Shown here piece by piece: positions 1 to 7,489 of a stretch of 10,718 nucleotides of DNA. Each line of letters starts with the position of its first letter. Within the stretch, counting starts at the first letter, position 1. Origin of the DNA: Frankiales bacterium (lineage in GTDB: Bacteria > Actinomycetota > Actinomycetes > Mycobacteriales > SCTD01); contig JAODNF010000047.1 of assembly GCA_025464915.1 (NCBI GenBank), positions 1 to 10,718 of the forward strand, written 5' to 3'. A program made the position numbers and the translations under genes. Below the pieces are notes generated by a model that was not told where the DNA came from, made no database searches, and saw only the letters and a program-made list of their open reading frames with translations.

Positions 1-592
1 CGCGCAGCTCGTGCGGGCCGCCGGTGGCCGCACGCTGGCGCTGTTCTCGAGCACCGCCGCGGCCGGCCGCGCAGCCGCTGCCGTCCGCGCCGCGACCGAC
101 GTCCCGGTGCTCCTGCAGGGCGAGGACAGCCCGGGCGCGCTGACCCACGCCTTCGCCTCCGATGCCCGCACCTGCCTGTTCGGGACGCGCTCGTTCTGGC
201 AGGGCGTCGACGTCCCCGGCTCGGCCTGCCAGCTCGTGATCCTGGACCGCATCCCGTTCCCGCACGTCGACGACCCGCTGATGAAGGCGCGCCTCGCCGA
301 CGCGGGGGAGCGCGGGTTCATGGACGTCACCCTCCCGCCCGCGGCCGTGCTGCTCGCGCAGGGAGCAGGCCGGCTGATCCGCTCGACCAGCGACCGCGGC
401 GTCGTCGTCGTGCTCGACCCGCGGCTGTCCACCGCGAGGTACGGCGAGGTGCTGCTGCGCACCCTGCCCGGCTTCTACCCGGCCCGTTCCCTCGACAGCG
501 TCTTCGCGTCCCTCAAGGCGATCGACGAGAGCGCCGACCCGATCCGGGACGCCGGACCGAAGCCGAGCGAACGACGACGCCGTGCGGTGTGA
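1..592 (+). CDS. dinG: DinG-family ATP-dependent DNA helicase, C-terminal fragment
   Basis: The reading frame is open from base 2 and the 5' end lies outside the window, so only about 196 C-terminal residues are seen. They match the second RecA-like domain of superfamily 2 XPD/DinG helicases. A motif V block reads GTRSFWQGVDVPG, followed by a 'VILDRIPFPHVDDPL' segment typical of DinG, and motif VI reads QGAGRLIRS, which supplies the arginine that contacts ATP. These proteins unwind DNA 5' to 3' using ATP, and many carry an Fe-S cluster; the region that would hold one is not in view. The last 20 or so residues are basic (KPSERRRR). The stop (590-592) overlaps the start of the next gene, which suggests co-translation. 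The alternative would be another DinG/YoaA-like paralogue; family assignment is firm, exact orthology is not. Confidence 0.9.
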   Translation, partial: AQLVRAAGGRTLALFSSTAAAGRAAAAVRAATDVPVLLQGEDSPGALTHAFASDARTCLFGTRSFWQGVDVPGSACQLVILDRIPFPHVDDPLMKARLADAGERGFMDVTLPPAAVLLAQGAGRLIRSTSDRGVVVVLDPRLSTARYGEVLLRTLPGFYPARSLDSVFASLKAIDESADPIRDAGPKPSERRRRAV

Positions 593-959
593 GTGCGGCA
601 CCGGGTTGCCCTACGACGGCTGCTGCGGCCCGTTCCACGGTGGCACGCCGGCGCCCACGGCGGAGCAGCTCATGCGGTCGCGGTACACCGCCTTCGCCCG
701 CGGGCTGACGTCGTACCTGCTCGAGACCTGGCACCCCACGACGCGACCCACCAAGCTGGTGCTCGACCCCGAGCAGGAGTGGCTGTCGCTCGTCGTGCTC
801 GAGGCGCGCGGCGGGTTCCTCGACGCCGAGGGGACCGTCGAGTTCCGGGCGTCCTGGCGGCAGCGCGGCGTGACCGAGGTGCTGCACGAGCGGTCTCGGT
901 TCGTGCGTGAGGACGGGAAGTGGTCGTACGTCCGTGGGACGGTGACCGCTACGCCCTGA
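582..959 (+). CDS. YchJ-like (UPF0225) protein with N-terminal SEC-C-type metal motif
   Basis: A 125-residue protein from a GTG at 582, overlapping the helicase stop by 11 bp, so translational coupling is likely; there is no clear Shine-Dalgarno of its own. The N terminus carries cysteines 3, 5, 14 and 15 plus His19 in the CxCG...CC arrangement of the SEC-C zinc-binding motif. Next comes the family signature 'EQLMRSRYTAFA' (about residues 28-39) and an NTF2-like alpha+beta body with 'ETWHPTTRP' and a C-terminal 'ERSRFVREDGKWSYVRG'. This is the YchJ/UPF0225 architecture. The better-known E. coli protein is longer (about 150 aa) and has a second SEC-C motif at its C terminus, which is absent here; the short form is common in actinomycetes as far as I recall. 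Biochemical function is unknown. The 3' end overlaps the convergent gene by 11 bp. Confidence 0.88.
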   Translation: MRCECGTGLPYDGCCGPFHGGTPAPTAEQLMRSRYTAFARGLTSYLLETWHPTTRPTKLVLDPEQEWLSLVVLEARGGFLDAEGTVEFRASWRQRGVTEVLHERSRFVREDGKWSYVRGTVTATP

Positions 960-1620
960 CCCAGGGCGAGGTGACGAGGTGCTCGTCGAGCGCGCCGCCC
1001 GGGCGGCAGTCGGGGGTCGTGTAGCCCTCGGGCATGTCGGGGTAGACGGTGCCCCAGTAGAGGCGGGCCAGCATCGCCGCCTCGCCGGGGGTGGCGCCGA
1101 GCATCTCGGCGGTCTCCTCGTCGCGCTGCACGGCGGCGCACTCGGCCATGTCCTCCTGGACGAGGCCCCTCATGTGCATCGACTCGTGCGTGAGGACGTG
1201 CACGGCGATGATCTCGTCGGTGGTGGGCCGGTGCCGGTTGCCGCCGTAGTACTTCCGCAGCTCACCGCAAGGGTCGCGCTTGATGGTGGTCTGCTGCTCG
1301 GGGACGCCGTCCTCGCCGTACTTCACGTAGCCGAGCTCGCTGCCGACGTCGGTCAGCGCCTGCCCGAGCGACTGGCAGTGCACCTTCACCCGGTGGCCGA
1401 CGAGCCGGCTGGCGACGCGAGAGAGCCGGTCCTCCTCATGGTGGCGGCGCACGACGGGAACCGCCAGGGCGATGCCCAGGACGGCGAGGAGCGCCACGGA
1501 GATCCGGGGGAAGGGCCGCGGCCGCCCGAGCTCCTCGCGCTGGTGCAGCAGCCAGCGCCCGCTGAGCGCGGCGGCTCCGAGCACGGCAGCGCCGCTCGTC
1601 GCGGACAGGACAGAGATCAC
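949..1620 (-). CDS. Membrane-anchored protein with HExxH metallopeptidase-like motif
   Basis: A 223-residue protein from a GTG at 1620, with AGGAG (complement of 1624-1628) three bases upstream. Two hydrophobic stretches (about residues 4-26 and 40-58) predict membrane anchoring, with positively charged linkers. The soluble part contains HESMH at residues 145-149 in 'VLTHESMHMRG', an HExxH zinc-site motif, followed by E156 and by E160 in 'AECAAVQ', either of which could be the third metal ligand. Cysteines 82, 118, 161 and 205 could form disulfides if this part is outside the cell. 'HExxHxRG...ExxAEC.A.Q' is a pattern I associate with uncharacterised actinobacterial proteins, not with a named peptidase family. 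Peptidase activity is inferred from the motif only. It is divergent from the crotonase gene (47-bp gap) and convergent with ychJ. Confidence 0.75.
   Translation of the reverse strand: MISVLSATSGAAVLGAAALSGRWLLHQREELGRPRPFPRISVALLAVLGIALAVPVVRRHHEEDRLSRVASRLVGHRVKVHCQSLGQALTDVGSELGYVKYGEDGVPEQQTTIKRDPCGELRKYYGGNRHRPTTDEIIAVHVLTHESMHMRGLVQEDMAECAAVQRDEETAEMLGATPGEAAMLARLYWGTVYPDMPEGYTTPDCRPGGALDEHLVTSPWVRA
952..968. terminator. Short hairpin at convergent 3' ends, possible bidirectional terminator
   Basis: CGCCCTG-ACC-CAGGGCG is a perfect 7-bp inverted repeat with a 3-nt spacer. It starts one base after the TAG (on the minus strand) of the HExxH gene and contains the ychJ stop (957-959). There is no T-run on either side, so intrinsic termination is uncertain. 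Confidence 0.4.
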
Positions 1621-1653
1621 TGACTCCTCATCGGCTCCCGCGACCGCCCACCT

Positions 1654-1660
1654 GAGAGGA
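1654..1660 (+). promoter_or_regulatory. Shine-Dalgarno fixing the crotonase start
   Basis: GAGAGGA lies seven bases before the GTG at 1668. It supports that start over the ATG at 1660, which is in another frame. The whole 47-bp divergent gap (1621-1667) holds this site and the opposing gene's AGGAG; any promoters must overlap them or lie inside the genes. Confidence 0.6.
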
Positions 1661-1667
1661 TGAGCGC

Positions 1668-2459
1668 GTGGACGAGCTCTTGGTCACCCGCGAGGGCGGG
1701 GTCGCGACAGTCACCTTCAACCGCCCCGAGAAGCACAACGCGATCAACCTCGCGATGTGGGAGGAGTTCGGGCGCCTGATGCCCGTGCTCGCCGCCGACG
1801 ACGAGGTCGACGCGGTGCTGTTCCGCGGCGGCCCCGGCGGGCCGTTCAGCGCGGGCGCCGACATCAGCGAGTTCCAGACCCTGCGGAGCACGCCCGAGCA
1901 GGCGGAGCGGTACGGCGAGGCGGTGACCGGCGGCGAGCGGGCCATCATCACGTTCCCGAAGCCAACGGTCGCGATGATCGAGGGCTTCGCCATCGGCGGC
2001 GGTTCGCAGGTGGCCCTGGCGTGCGACCTGCGGCTGTGCACTCCGGCCAGCCGCTTCGGCATCACCCCGGCGAAGCTCGGCATCGTCTACGCGCAGCAGT
2101 CGACGTCCCGCCTGGTCGACGTCGTCGGGCCGGCGTGGGCGTCGTGGATCCTCATGACCGGCGACCTGGTCGACGCTGCGACCGCGCTGCGCATCGGCCT
2201 GGTGCACGAGGTCTGCGACGACCTCGCGAGCCGCACCCACGACCTGCTGCAGACGCTCACGTCACGGGCCCGGGTGTCGCAGCTCGGCGCCAAGGCCCTC
2301 ATCGGCCGCACCACCGCCGGGGTGCGCGGCGACGACGACGAGACGCGATCCCACTACGAGGCCTCGCTCCACGGGGCCGAGTACGCCGAGGGGGTGGCCG
2401 CCTTCCTCGACAAGCGGTCGCCCGACTTCAGGACCGCGCGGTCCACGCCTGCTGGCTGA
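1668..2459 (+). CDS. Enoyl-CoA hydratase/isomerase (crotonase) family protein, atypical active site
   Basis: A 263-residue protein, normal length for a crotonase. Family landmarks are clear: 'VTFNRPEKHNAI' (15-26), the first oxyanion-hole loop 'FSAGADI' (60-66), 'PKPTVAMIEGFAIGGG' (97-112) for the second oxyanion site, and 'ALACDLRL' (116-123). In classical hydratases the two catalytic glutamates lie in GGGxE and in FG(Q)PE. Here these positions are Q114 ('GGGSQ') and P134 ('FGITPAKLG'), so water addition to enoyl-CoA is unlikely. The TPxxLGxxY pattern ending in Y141 resembles methylmalonyl-CoA decarboxylase (E. coli ScpB/YgfG), whose proposed catalytic tyrosine sits in such a segment; however the active-site His of YgfG (in FSAGHD) is Ala here. 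It probably acts on an acyl-CoA thioester, reaction undetermined. The 3' end overlaps the convergent gene by 32 bp. Confidence 0.88.
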   Translation: MDELLVTREGGVATVTFNRPEKHNAINLAMWEEFGRLMPVLAADDEVDAVLFRGGPGGPFSAGADISEFQTLRSTPEQAERYGEAVTGGERAIITFPKPTVAMIEGFAIGGGSQVALACDLRLCTPASRFGITPAKLGIVYAQQSTSRLVDVVGPAWASWILMTGDLVDAATALRIGLVHEVCDDLASRTHDLLQTLTSRARVSQLGAKALIGRTTAGVRGDDDETRSHYEASLHGAEYAEGVAAFLDKRSPDFRTARSTPAG

Positions 2460-3918
2460 GCCGGACGACGAACAGGCCGCTCGCGGTGTCGGAGTACCAG
2501 ATCTCGTGGCGTTGCGGCACGAACGCGGGCGACGACATCGCCCAGCCGCCCTTGTCGAGCGGGTCGCCGTCAGTGCCCAGGGCGGGCGTGTTCGCGTAGG
2601 CGACCTCCCTGGGGTGCAAGGGATCGCGGATGTCGAAGACCCGCAGGCCGCTCGCGATCATGCTGCAGGCGAGCAGCCCGGGATCGGTCGCCGCAGGGAC
2701 GTTGCAGTAGTGCGCGGCATACCCCTGGCCGACGGCCGACGCACCAGGATCCGACTGCTGATCGGTGGCGCGCGCCTTCGCGTCCCAGACGGCCAGCCGG
2801 ATCCGGCTGACCACCCGCGGGTGCCGCTCGTCGGCGATGTCGATGATGTGCACCCCGCCGACGTTCTCCTTCGGCGTGTAGGTCGTGACGTCGCTGTCGA
2901 ACTCGTCGAACTCGATGACGTACCGGTGGCCCCTGATCGTCACCGGGAGCGCGTTCTGCGGGATCGTCACCTCGGGCCAGGTGAGCTCGCTGAGCTCGGT
3001 GACCGTCGGGTTCGGCACCCGCTTCTGCACCTGGCTGATGTCGAGCACGACCAAACCGCCGCCGCCCTTGGTGATGGTGGTCAGGCCGTCGTTCGCGACC
3101 TCGGCGAGGTAGGCCCGGTTGCCGTCGGCGGAGATGCTGACGCCGTGCACGGCGTACCCCGTGCTGCGCCAGACCACCTTCGGCAGCGTCGGTGTCGTGA
3201 GGTCGATCGCGGTGATCCCGCCGGTGGCGGTGGTCGTGGCCCAGTACGTCCGGCCGTCGGGGGAGAAGCCCCCCTCGTGGCCGAGGACGGCGAGCGGGAG
3301 CGACGCCTGGATCTGCGGGTTCCGGCAGTCCTGCTTGACGTCGTACACGTCCACGAACCCGACCTGCGTCGTCGGCGAGCCCATGTCGGCGACCAGCAGG
3401 CCGCTGCGGGCGTTGACGCGCAGCGACTCGTGGGGGCTGAGCATCGCGGGGGAACGCAGCACGGCAGTTCGCTTGGGGTGCAAGGGATCCGTCATGTCCA
3501 TGACGTACGTCCCGGGCGTGTCCTTCTGGAGGTCCTTCCCGGTGATCAGCGAGCTGTCGTAGAAGGCGCAGTCGTGCCCCGCCCTGTCCGTGTACCGCTC
3601 GACCCGGAAGCCGCCCGTCGTGCCGTAGTGGGTCACGACCCGCGCGTTGCAGGTGTAGCCCTTCGCGGCGCGGCCGCTCGCGTAGTCGGCCAGCGGGACC
3701 CGGCCCTGCCGACCGCTCTCCGGCAGCGAGCCCTGGTCGCACGCGCGTCCCGGCGTGCTCGGCAGGACCGTGCTGCTGAACGTCGCGGCGCTGCCGATCG
3801 GGTGGTTCGGGAGGTAGTCGTCCAGGAACCCGGGCGGGCCCTGCGCGCTGGCGGTGAGGCTCAGCGGGACGAGGACGGCAGCGGCGAGCACGAGGATGCG
3901 GGGGGCGCGCATACCCAC
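2428..3918 (-). CDS. Secreted LVIVD-repeat beta-propeller protein
   Basis: A 496-residue protein. Residues 1-26 form a Sec signal peptide (basic start, hydrophobic core, 'TASA' before Q26). The mature part has repeated blade motifs of the LVIVD type, a glycine plus hydrophobic strand ending in 'D(I/M/L)xDPxxP': about 136-150 (YVMDMTDPLHP), 187-201, 233-247 (ITAIDLTTPTLP), 287-304 (LVVLDISQ), 354-369 (VHIIDIADERHP), 424-438 (LRVFDIRDPLHP) and 480-487. That suggests a seven-bladed propeller. Six cysteines in the mature part (60, 90, 117, 198, 405, 418) could make disulfides. The family has no established enzymatic role; binding or surface function is usual. Translation may start at GTG 3918 (GGGAAG about 11 bases upstream) or ATG 3912 two codons later. 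It is divergent from the dehalogenase gene (41-bp gap). Confidence 0.85.
   Translation of the reverse strand: MGMRAPRILVLAAAVLVPLSLTASAQGPPGFLDDYLPNHPIGSAATFSSTVLPSTPGRACDQGSLPESGRQGRVPLADYASGRAAKGYTCNARVVTHYGTTGGFRVERYTDRAGHDCAFYDSSLITGKDLQKDTPGTYVMDMTDPLHPKRTAVLRSPAMLSPHESLRVNARSGLLVADMGSPTTQVGFVDVYDVKQDCRNPQIQASLPLAVLGHEGGFSPDGRTYWATTTATGGITAIDLTTPTLPKVVWRSTGYAVHGVSISADGNRAYLAEVANDGLTTITKGGGGLVVLDISQVQKRVPNPTVTELSELTWPEVTIPQNALPVTIRGHRYVIEFDEFDSDVTTYTPKENVGGVHIIDIADERHPRVVSRIRLAVWDAKARATDQQSDPGASAVGQGYAAHYCNVPAATDPGLLACSMIASGLRVFDIRDPLHPREVAYANTPALGTDGDPLDKGGWAMSSPAFVPQRHEIWYSDTASGLFVVRLSQQAWTARS
2431..2444. terminator. 14-bp perfect palindrome inside a convergent gene overlap
   Basis: GGACCGCGCGGTCC is self-complementary and can fold as GGACC-GCGC-GGTCC. 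It lies inside the 32-bp overlap of the crotonase and LVIVD genes, next to the LVIVD stop (2428-2430). It could act as a transcription end on both strands, but no T-run follows and both genes are coding here. Confidence 0.3.
2610..2625. repeat. 16-bp direct repeat, copy 1 (inside LVIVD gene)
   Basis: TGGGGTGCAAGGGATC recurs exactly at 3474-3489. Both copies encode the DPLHP corner of a propeller blade, on the complementary strand, including an uncommon TTG leucine codon. Confidence 0.75.
3474..3489. repeat. 16-bp direct repeat, copy 2 (inside LVIVD gene)
   Basis: Exact second copy of the 16-mer at 2610-2625, encoding DPLHP in the first blade of the LVIVD protein. The copies are about 860 bp apart and in the same frame. 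Confidence 0.75.
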
Positions 3919-3959
3919 ATGAAACAGGACTTCCCGGGTGCGGCCTAGGGTCCGAGGTC

Positions 3960-4973
<1,014 letters not shown>

Positions 4974-5427
4974 CGGCGCCGCACTGCTCGCAGTAGAGCA
5001 TCCTGCGGCCGACTGCGTGTGCGGCCCAGACACCGGCGAACTGGCTGTGCTCGAAGGGCCGTTCGCGTTGCTCGCGAACCATGGACTGGTGCGCGGCGCC
5101 GGCGACGAAGGCCGTCACGTCGTCCGGGCTTCGCCACAGGCCGAGCGCGTACCCGTGGGGGCCGTCGTTGAAGGTGAGCCAGCGCAGGAACCCCGGTCGG
5201 GCACGGAAGTCCGCTTTCATGCTCGCGAAGTTCCGGTAGGCCCGTTGCGCGCCCTCGTTGCTGACGAAGGTCGTGTGAAGCAGCGTCAACGCGCCTGCCG
5301 CTTCCGGCCCGGCGAGGGTCGGCCCGTCCAGGGCGCTGACGACCCCGGGAGTGACGCGGGTGCCGGGGACGCCCTGCGCGGCGGCCTTGGATGCCTCGTC
5401 GGGCGGGAAGCTCTCGATGTTCGCCAT

Positions 5428-5514
5428 GGGGCGATGCTGCGCCGGCTCGCGGGGGAGGACCATCCCCAGTTCCAGGGGTGCTGTGCGCCGGGCCGAGCGT
5501 GTCATCCTCTGTCA
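5428..5514. promoter_or_regulatory. Divergent promoter region of zinc-ribbon gene and LuxR-type regulator
   Basis: This 87-bp gap separates the two preferred starts. It contains an imperfect dyad, CCCCA-GTTCC-AGGGG (5464-5478; CCCC/GGGG arms), a plausible but weak operator. A CATCCT hexamer (5503-5508), loosely like a -10 box, lies just before the regulator's GTG, which would fit leaderless transcription. No convincing -35 element is visible. Confidence 0.3.
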
Positions 5515-6591
5515 GTGGCGGCCCGTCGCGATGCTGAGCAGAGCCTGGTTCGCTGGTGCGCCGGGCCGGCGCAGGTGTCGGTCTTCAACGACGCTCTGCT
5601 GACCCGGTTGGGCGCCGTGATCGGTTTCGACGGCGCGTTCCTCGCTGCTGTCGACCCGGCGACGCTGCTGTACACGAGGGCGTCCCGGCGGGGGATGCCG
5701 TCCGAGGCGAGCAGCGCGTTCCTCGCCGCCGAGCTCGGCGTGGACGACGTCAACCAGCTCCGGCAGCTGGTGCGGCAGCCCAGCTCCGTCGGGTGGCTGG
5801 ACCAGGCCACGGGTGGTGACCGGAGGGCGGCCAGGCGGTACCGGGAGGCGATGGAGCCCTACGGCCTGGGCGATGAGCTGCGGGTCGCGCTGCTCGCTGA
5901 CGGGACGTGCTGGGGCCTGCTGTGCCTGCACCGGGCCCAGGCCCGCGCCGGGTTCGACGCGGCCGATGCGGCGCGGCTGGGCCGGATGGCGCCGCACATC
6001 GCCGGAGCGTTGCGGCGGACGCTGGTCGCTGAGCAGGCGACGGCTGAGCCGACGGGCGACGGCCCGGGTGTAGCCCTGCTGAGCCCGGATGGCTCGCTCC
6101 GGTCCTCGACGCCAGCGGCAGCCCGCTGGCTGGCGGAGCTCGCTGACCTGGACCGGGCCCGACCGCGAAACCTTCCGACCGTGGTGGAATCCGTCGTCGA
6201 ACGGCTCAGCTCTGCCGGTGGGGGCGCCCTCGGAGTCGCGAGAGCGCGGGTCCTGGCGCCGTCCGGGCAGTGGTTGACCGTGCACGCCTCACGGCTGGAC
6301 GACGACACGGGGTCGGTGGCTGTCGTCATCGAGCCGACGAGGCCGACGGAGCTCGCGCCGCTCGTCGTTGCCGCCTACGGCTTGACGGCCCGGGAGAGCG
6401 AGGTCACCCGGCGGCTGCTCAGCGGGCTCGCCCGCAAGACGATCGCCTCGGAGCTGCGGATCTCGCTGCACACGGTGAACGATCACGTGAAGGCGGTGTT
6501 CGACAAGACCGGGGTGTCCAGCGCTGGTGAGCTGCGGGCTCAGGTGTTCCGGCAGGGCGCCGGCGGTCCCCGCGTCAGCGACCAGCGCTGA
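5515..6591 (+). CDS. GAF-domain LuxR-family transcriptional regulator
   Basis: The frame stays open far upstream, antisense to the zinc-ribbon gene, but the protein-like sequence begins at GTG 5515, giving 358 residues. Residues about 25-170 look like a GAF sensor domain ('VIGFDGAFLAAVDPATLLY', 'LRVALLADGTCWGLLCLHR'). Residues about 184-275 look like a PAS-like segment ('VALLSPDGSLRSSTPAAARWL', then 'WLTVHASRLDDDTGSVAVVIEP'). Residues about 287-345 are a LuxR/FixJ helix-turn-helix: 'LTARESEVTRRLLSGLARKT' followed by 'IASELRISLHTVNDHVKAVF' and 'KTGVSSAGEL'. It should bind DNA as a dimer in response to an unknown small ligand or signal. Its divergent position makes the zinc-ribbon gene, and perhaps the dehalogenase beyond it, the first candidate targets. 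No Shine-Dalgarno is seen, so the start could be a few codons off. The 3' end overlaps the next gene by 17 bp. Confidence 0.85.
   Translation: MAARRDAEQSLVRWCAGPAQVSVFNDALLTRLGAVIGFDGAFLAAVDPATLLYTRASRRGMPSEASSAFLAAELGVDDVNQLRQLVRQPSSVGWLDQATGGDRRAARRYREAMEPYGLGDELRVALLADGTCWGLLCLHRAQARAGFDAADAARLGRMAPHIAGALRRTLVAEQATAEPTGDGPGVALLSPDGSLRSSTPAAARWLAELADLDRARPRNLPTVVESVVERLSSAGGGALGVARARVLAPSGQWLTVHASRLDDDTGSVAVVIEPTRPTELAPLVVAAYGLTARESEVTRRLLSGLARKTIASELRISLHTVNDHVKAVFDKTGVSSAGELRAQVFRQGAGGPRVSDQR
6575..6591. terminator. Hairpin whose arms hold the stop codons of both convergent genes
   Basis: TCAGCG-ACCAG-CGCTGA is a perfect 6-bp inverted repeat. The left arm contains the minus-strand TGA (6575-6577) and the right arm the plus-strand TGA (6589-6591). 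It spans exactly the 17-bp overlap. The stem is short and without a T-run, so a terminator role is only possible. Confidence 0.3.
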
Positions 6592-7414
6592 GGACCTCTG
6601 GCGGGGGTAGCGGGGCGACAGGCGGATCGGCGTCCCAGCAGGGGGAAGCGGTACGACGGAAGCGGGCGCCGTCCTCGACCCGCGCCCTCCCGATGGTGCG
6701 GGCGGTGACGCGGCGCAGGTGGTCGAGGTCGAACGGCACGTCGGAGGCACCGAGGACGACGTTGCCGAACCGCCGGCCGCGCAGGACGCCGGGATCGGCG
6801 AGCACCGCGACGTGCTCGAACACCTCGAGCAGCGTGGCCGCCTGCCCACGGGCGAAGGGCAGCACCCCGGTGTCGGCCACATTCACGGCGTAGACGCCGT
6901 CGCTCTTGAGGACCGTCTTGGCCTCGCGGGCGAACTCGACCGTGGCGAAGGCGCTCGGGACCTGCGCCCCGACGAAGACGTCCGTGACGACGAGGTCGCT
7001 GGTGCTCGGGGACAGGTGGCCGAGGGCCTCACGACCGTCACCGACCCGGAGCCGGAAGCCGGTCGTACCGAGGTGCTTGCGGACCACCTCGACGAGCAGG
7101 TCGTCGGCCTCGACGACGACCTGGGTCGAGCCGGGGCGCATTGCCGCGACGTAGCGGGGGAGCGTGCACCCGCCGCCGCCGAGGTGGACCGCCGTGATCG
7201 GGGCGCCGGGGGCGCCGACGCCGTCGACGAGGTCGGCGAGGAGCCGGACGTACTCGAACTCGAGGTGGGTCGGGTCCTCGAGGTCGACGTAGGACTGCGG
7301 CGTGCCGTCGACCATGAGCTGCCAACCGGTCGGGCGATCGAGGTCGAGGGCGAGCTCGGCCGTGCCGAAGCGCACGGGCCAGCTGCCACCCGTCATCACT
7401 GGCTTCTTCGGCAT
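6575..7414 (-). CDS. Spermidine-synthase-like / SAM-binding Rossmann protein
   Basis: A 279-residue protein from ATG 7414 (MPKKPVMTGG); an internal ATG at 7396 is a possible later start. 'SYVDLEDPTHLEFEYVR' (41-57) matches the beta-strand region leading into the Rossmann fold of polyamine aminopropyltransferases. 'AVHLGGGGCTLPRYVA' (75-90) is the nucleotide-binding loop, 'VVVEADDLLVEVV' (99-111) the acidic strand end that holds the ribose, and 'DGREAL' with 'SDLVVTDVF' (126-147) the next motifs. The classical GGGDG loop is GGGGC here, and the usual catalytic 'DAF/DSSDP' aspartate is in 'TDVF'. This is the divergent actinobacterial branch often labelled spermidine synthase; it may be an aminopropyltransferase or a methyltransferase with another substrate. 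No partner such as a SAM decarboxylase (speD) gene is near. The same frame stays open upstream to 9433, but that is shadow, not protein. Confidence 0.75.
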   Translation of the reverse strand: MPKKPVMTGGSWPVRFGTAELALDLDRPTGWQLMVDGTPQSYVDLEDPTHLEFEYVRLLADLVDGVGAPGAPITAVHLGGGGCTLPRYVAAMRPGSTQVVVEADDLLVEVVRKHLGTTGFRLRVGDGREALGHLSPSTSDLVVTDVFVGAQVPSAFATVEFAREAKTVLKSDGVYAVNVADTGVLPFARGQAATLLEVFEHVAVLADPGVLRGRRFGNVVLGASDVPFDLDHLRRVTARTIGRARVEDGARFRRTASPCWDADPPVAPLPPPEVLSAGR

Positions 7415-7489
7415 CGGAACATTCTCGCTGCCGTAACGATCGGAGCACACCCGTAGACGCCTGCGGCGCGCGGACGGTAGGCAACGGCC

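Noticed and set aside
2506..3948. 480-codon plus-strand frame opposite the LVIVD gene
   Set aside because: Composition is biased (Arg, Val, Asp, Gly) with no motifs, while the opposite strand has a signal peptide and regular blade repeats.
5428..5505. Earlier ATG (5505) for the zinc-ribbon protein
   Set aside because: It leaves only 9 bp to the divergent regulator start and the added residues show no conserved character; kept only as an alternative.
5017..5514. Upstream extension of the LuxR-type regulator
   Set aside because: The extra 166 codons are antisense to the zinc-ribbon gene and have no domain character; the GAF-like sequence begins after GTG 5515.
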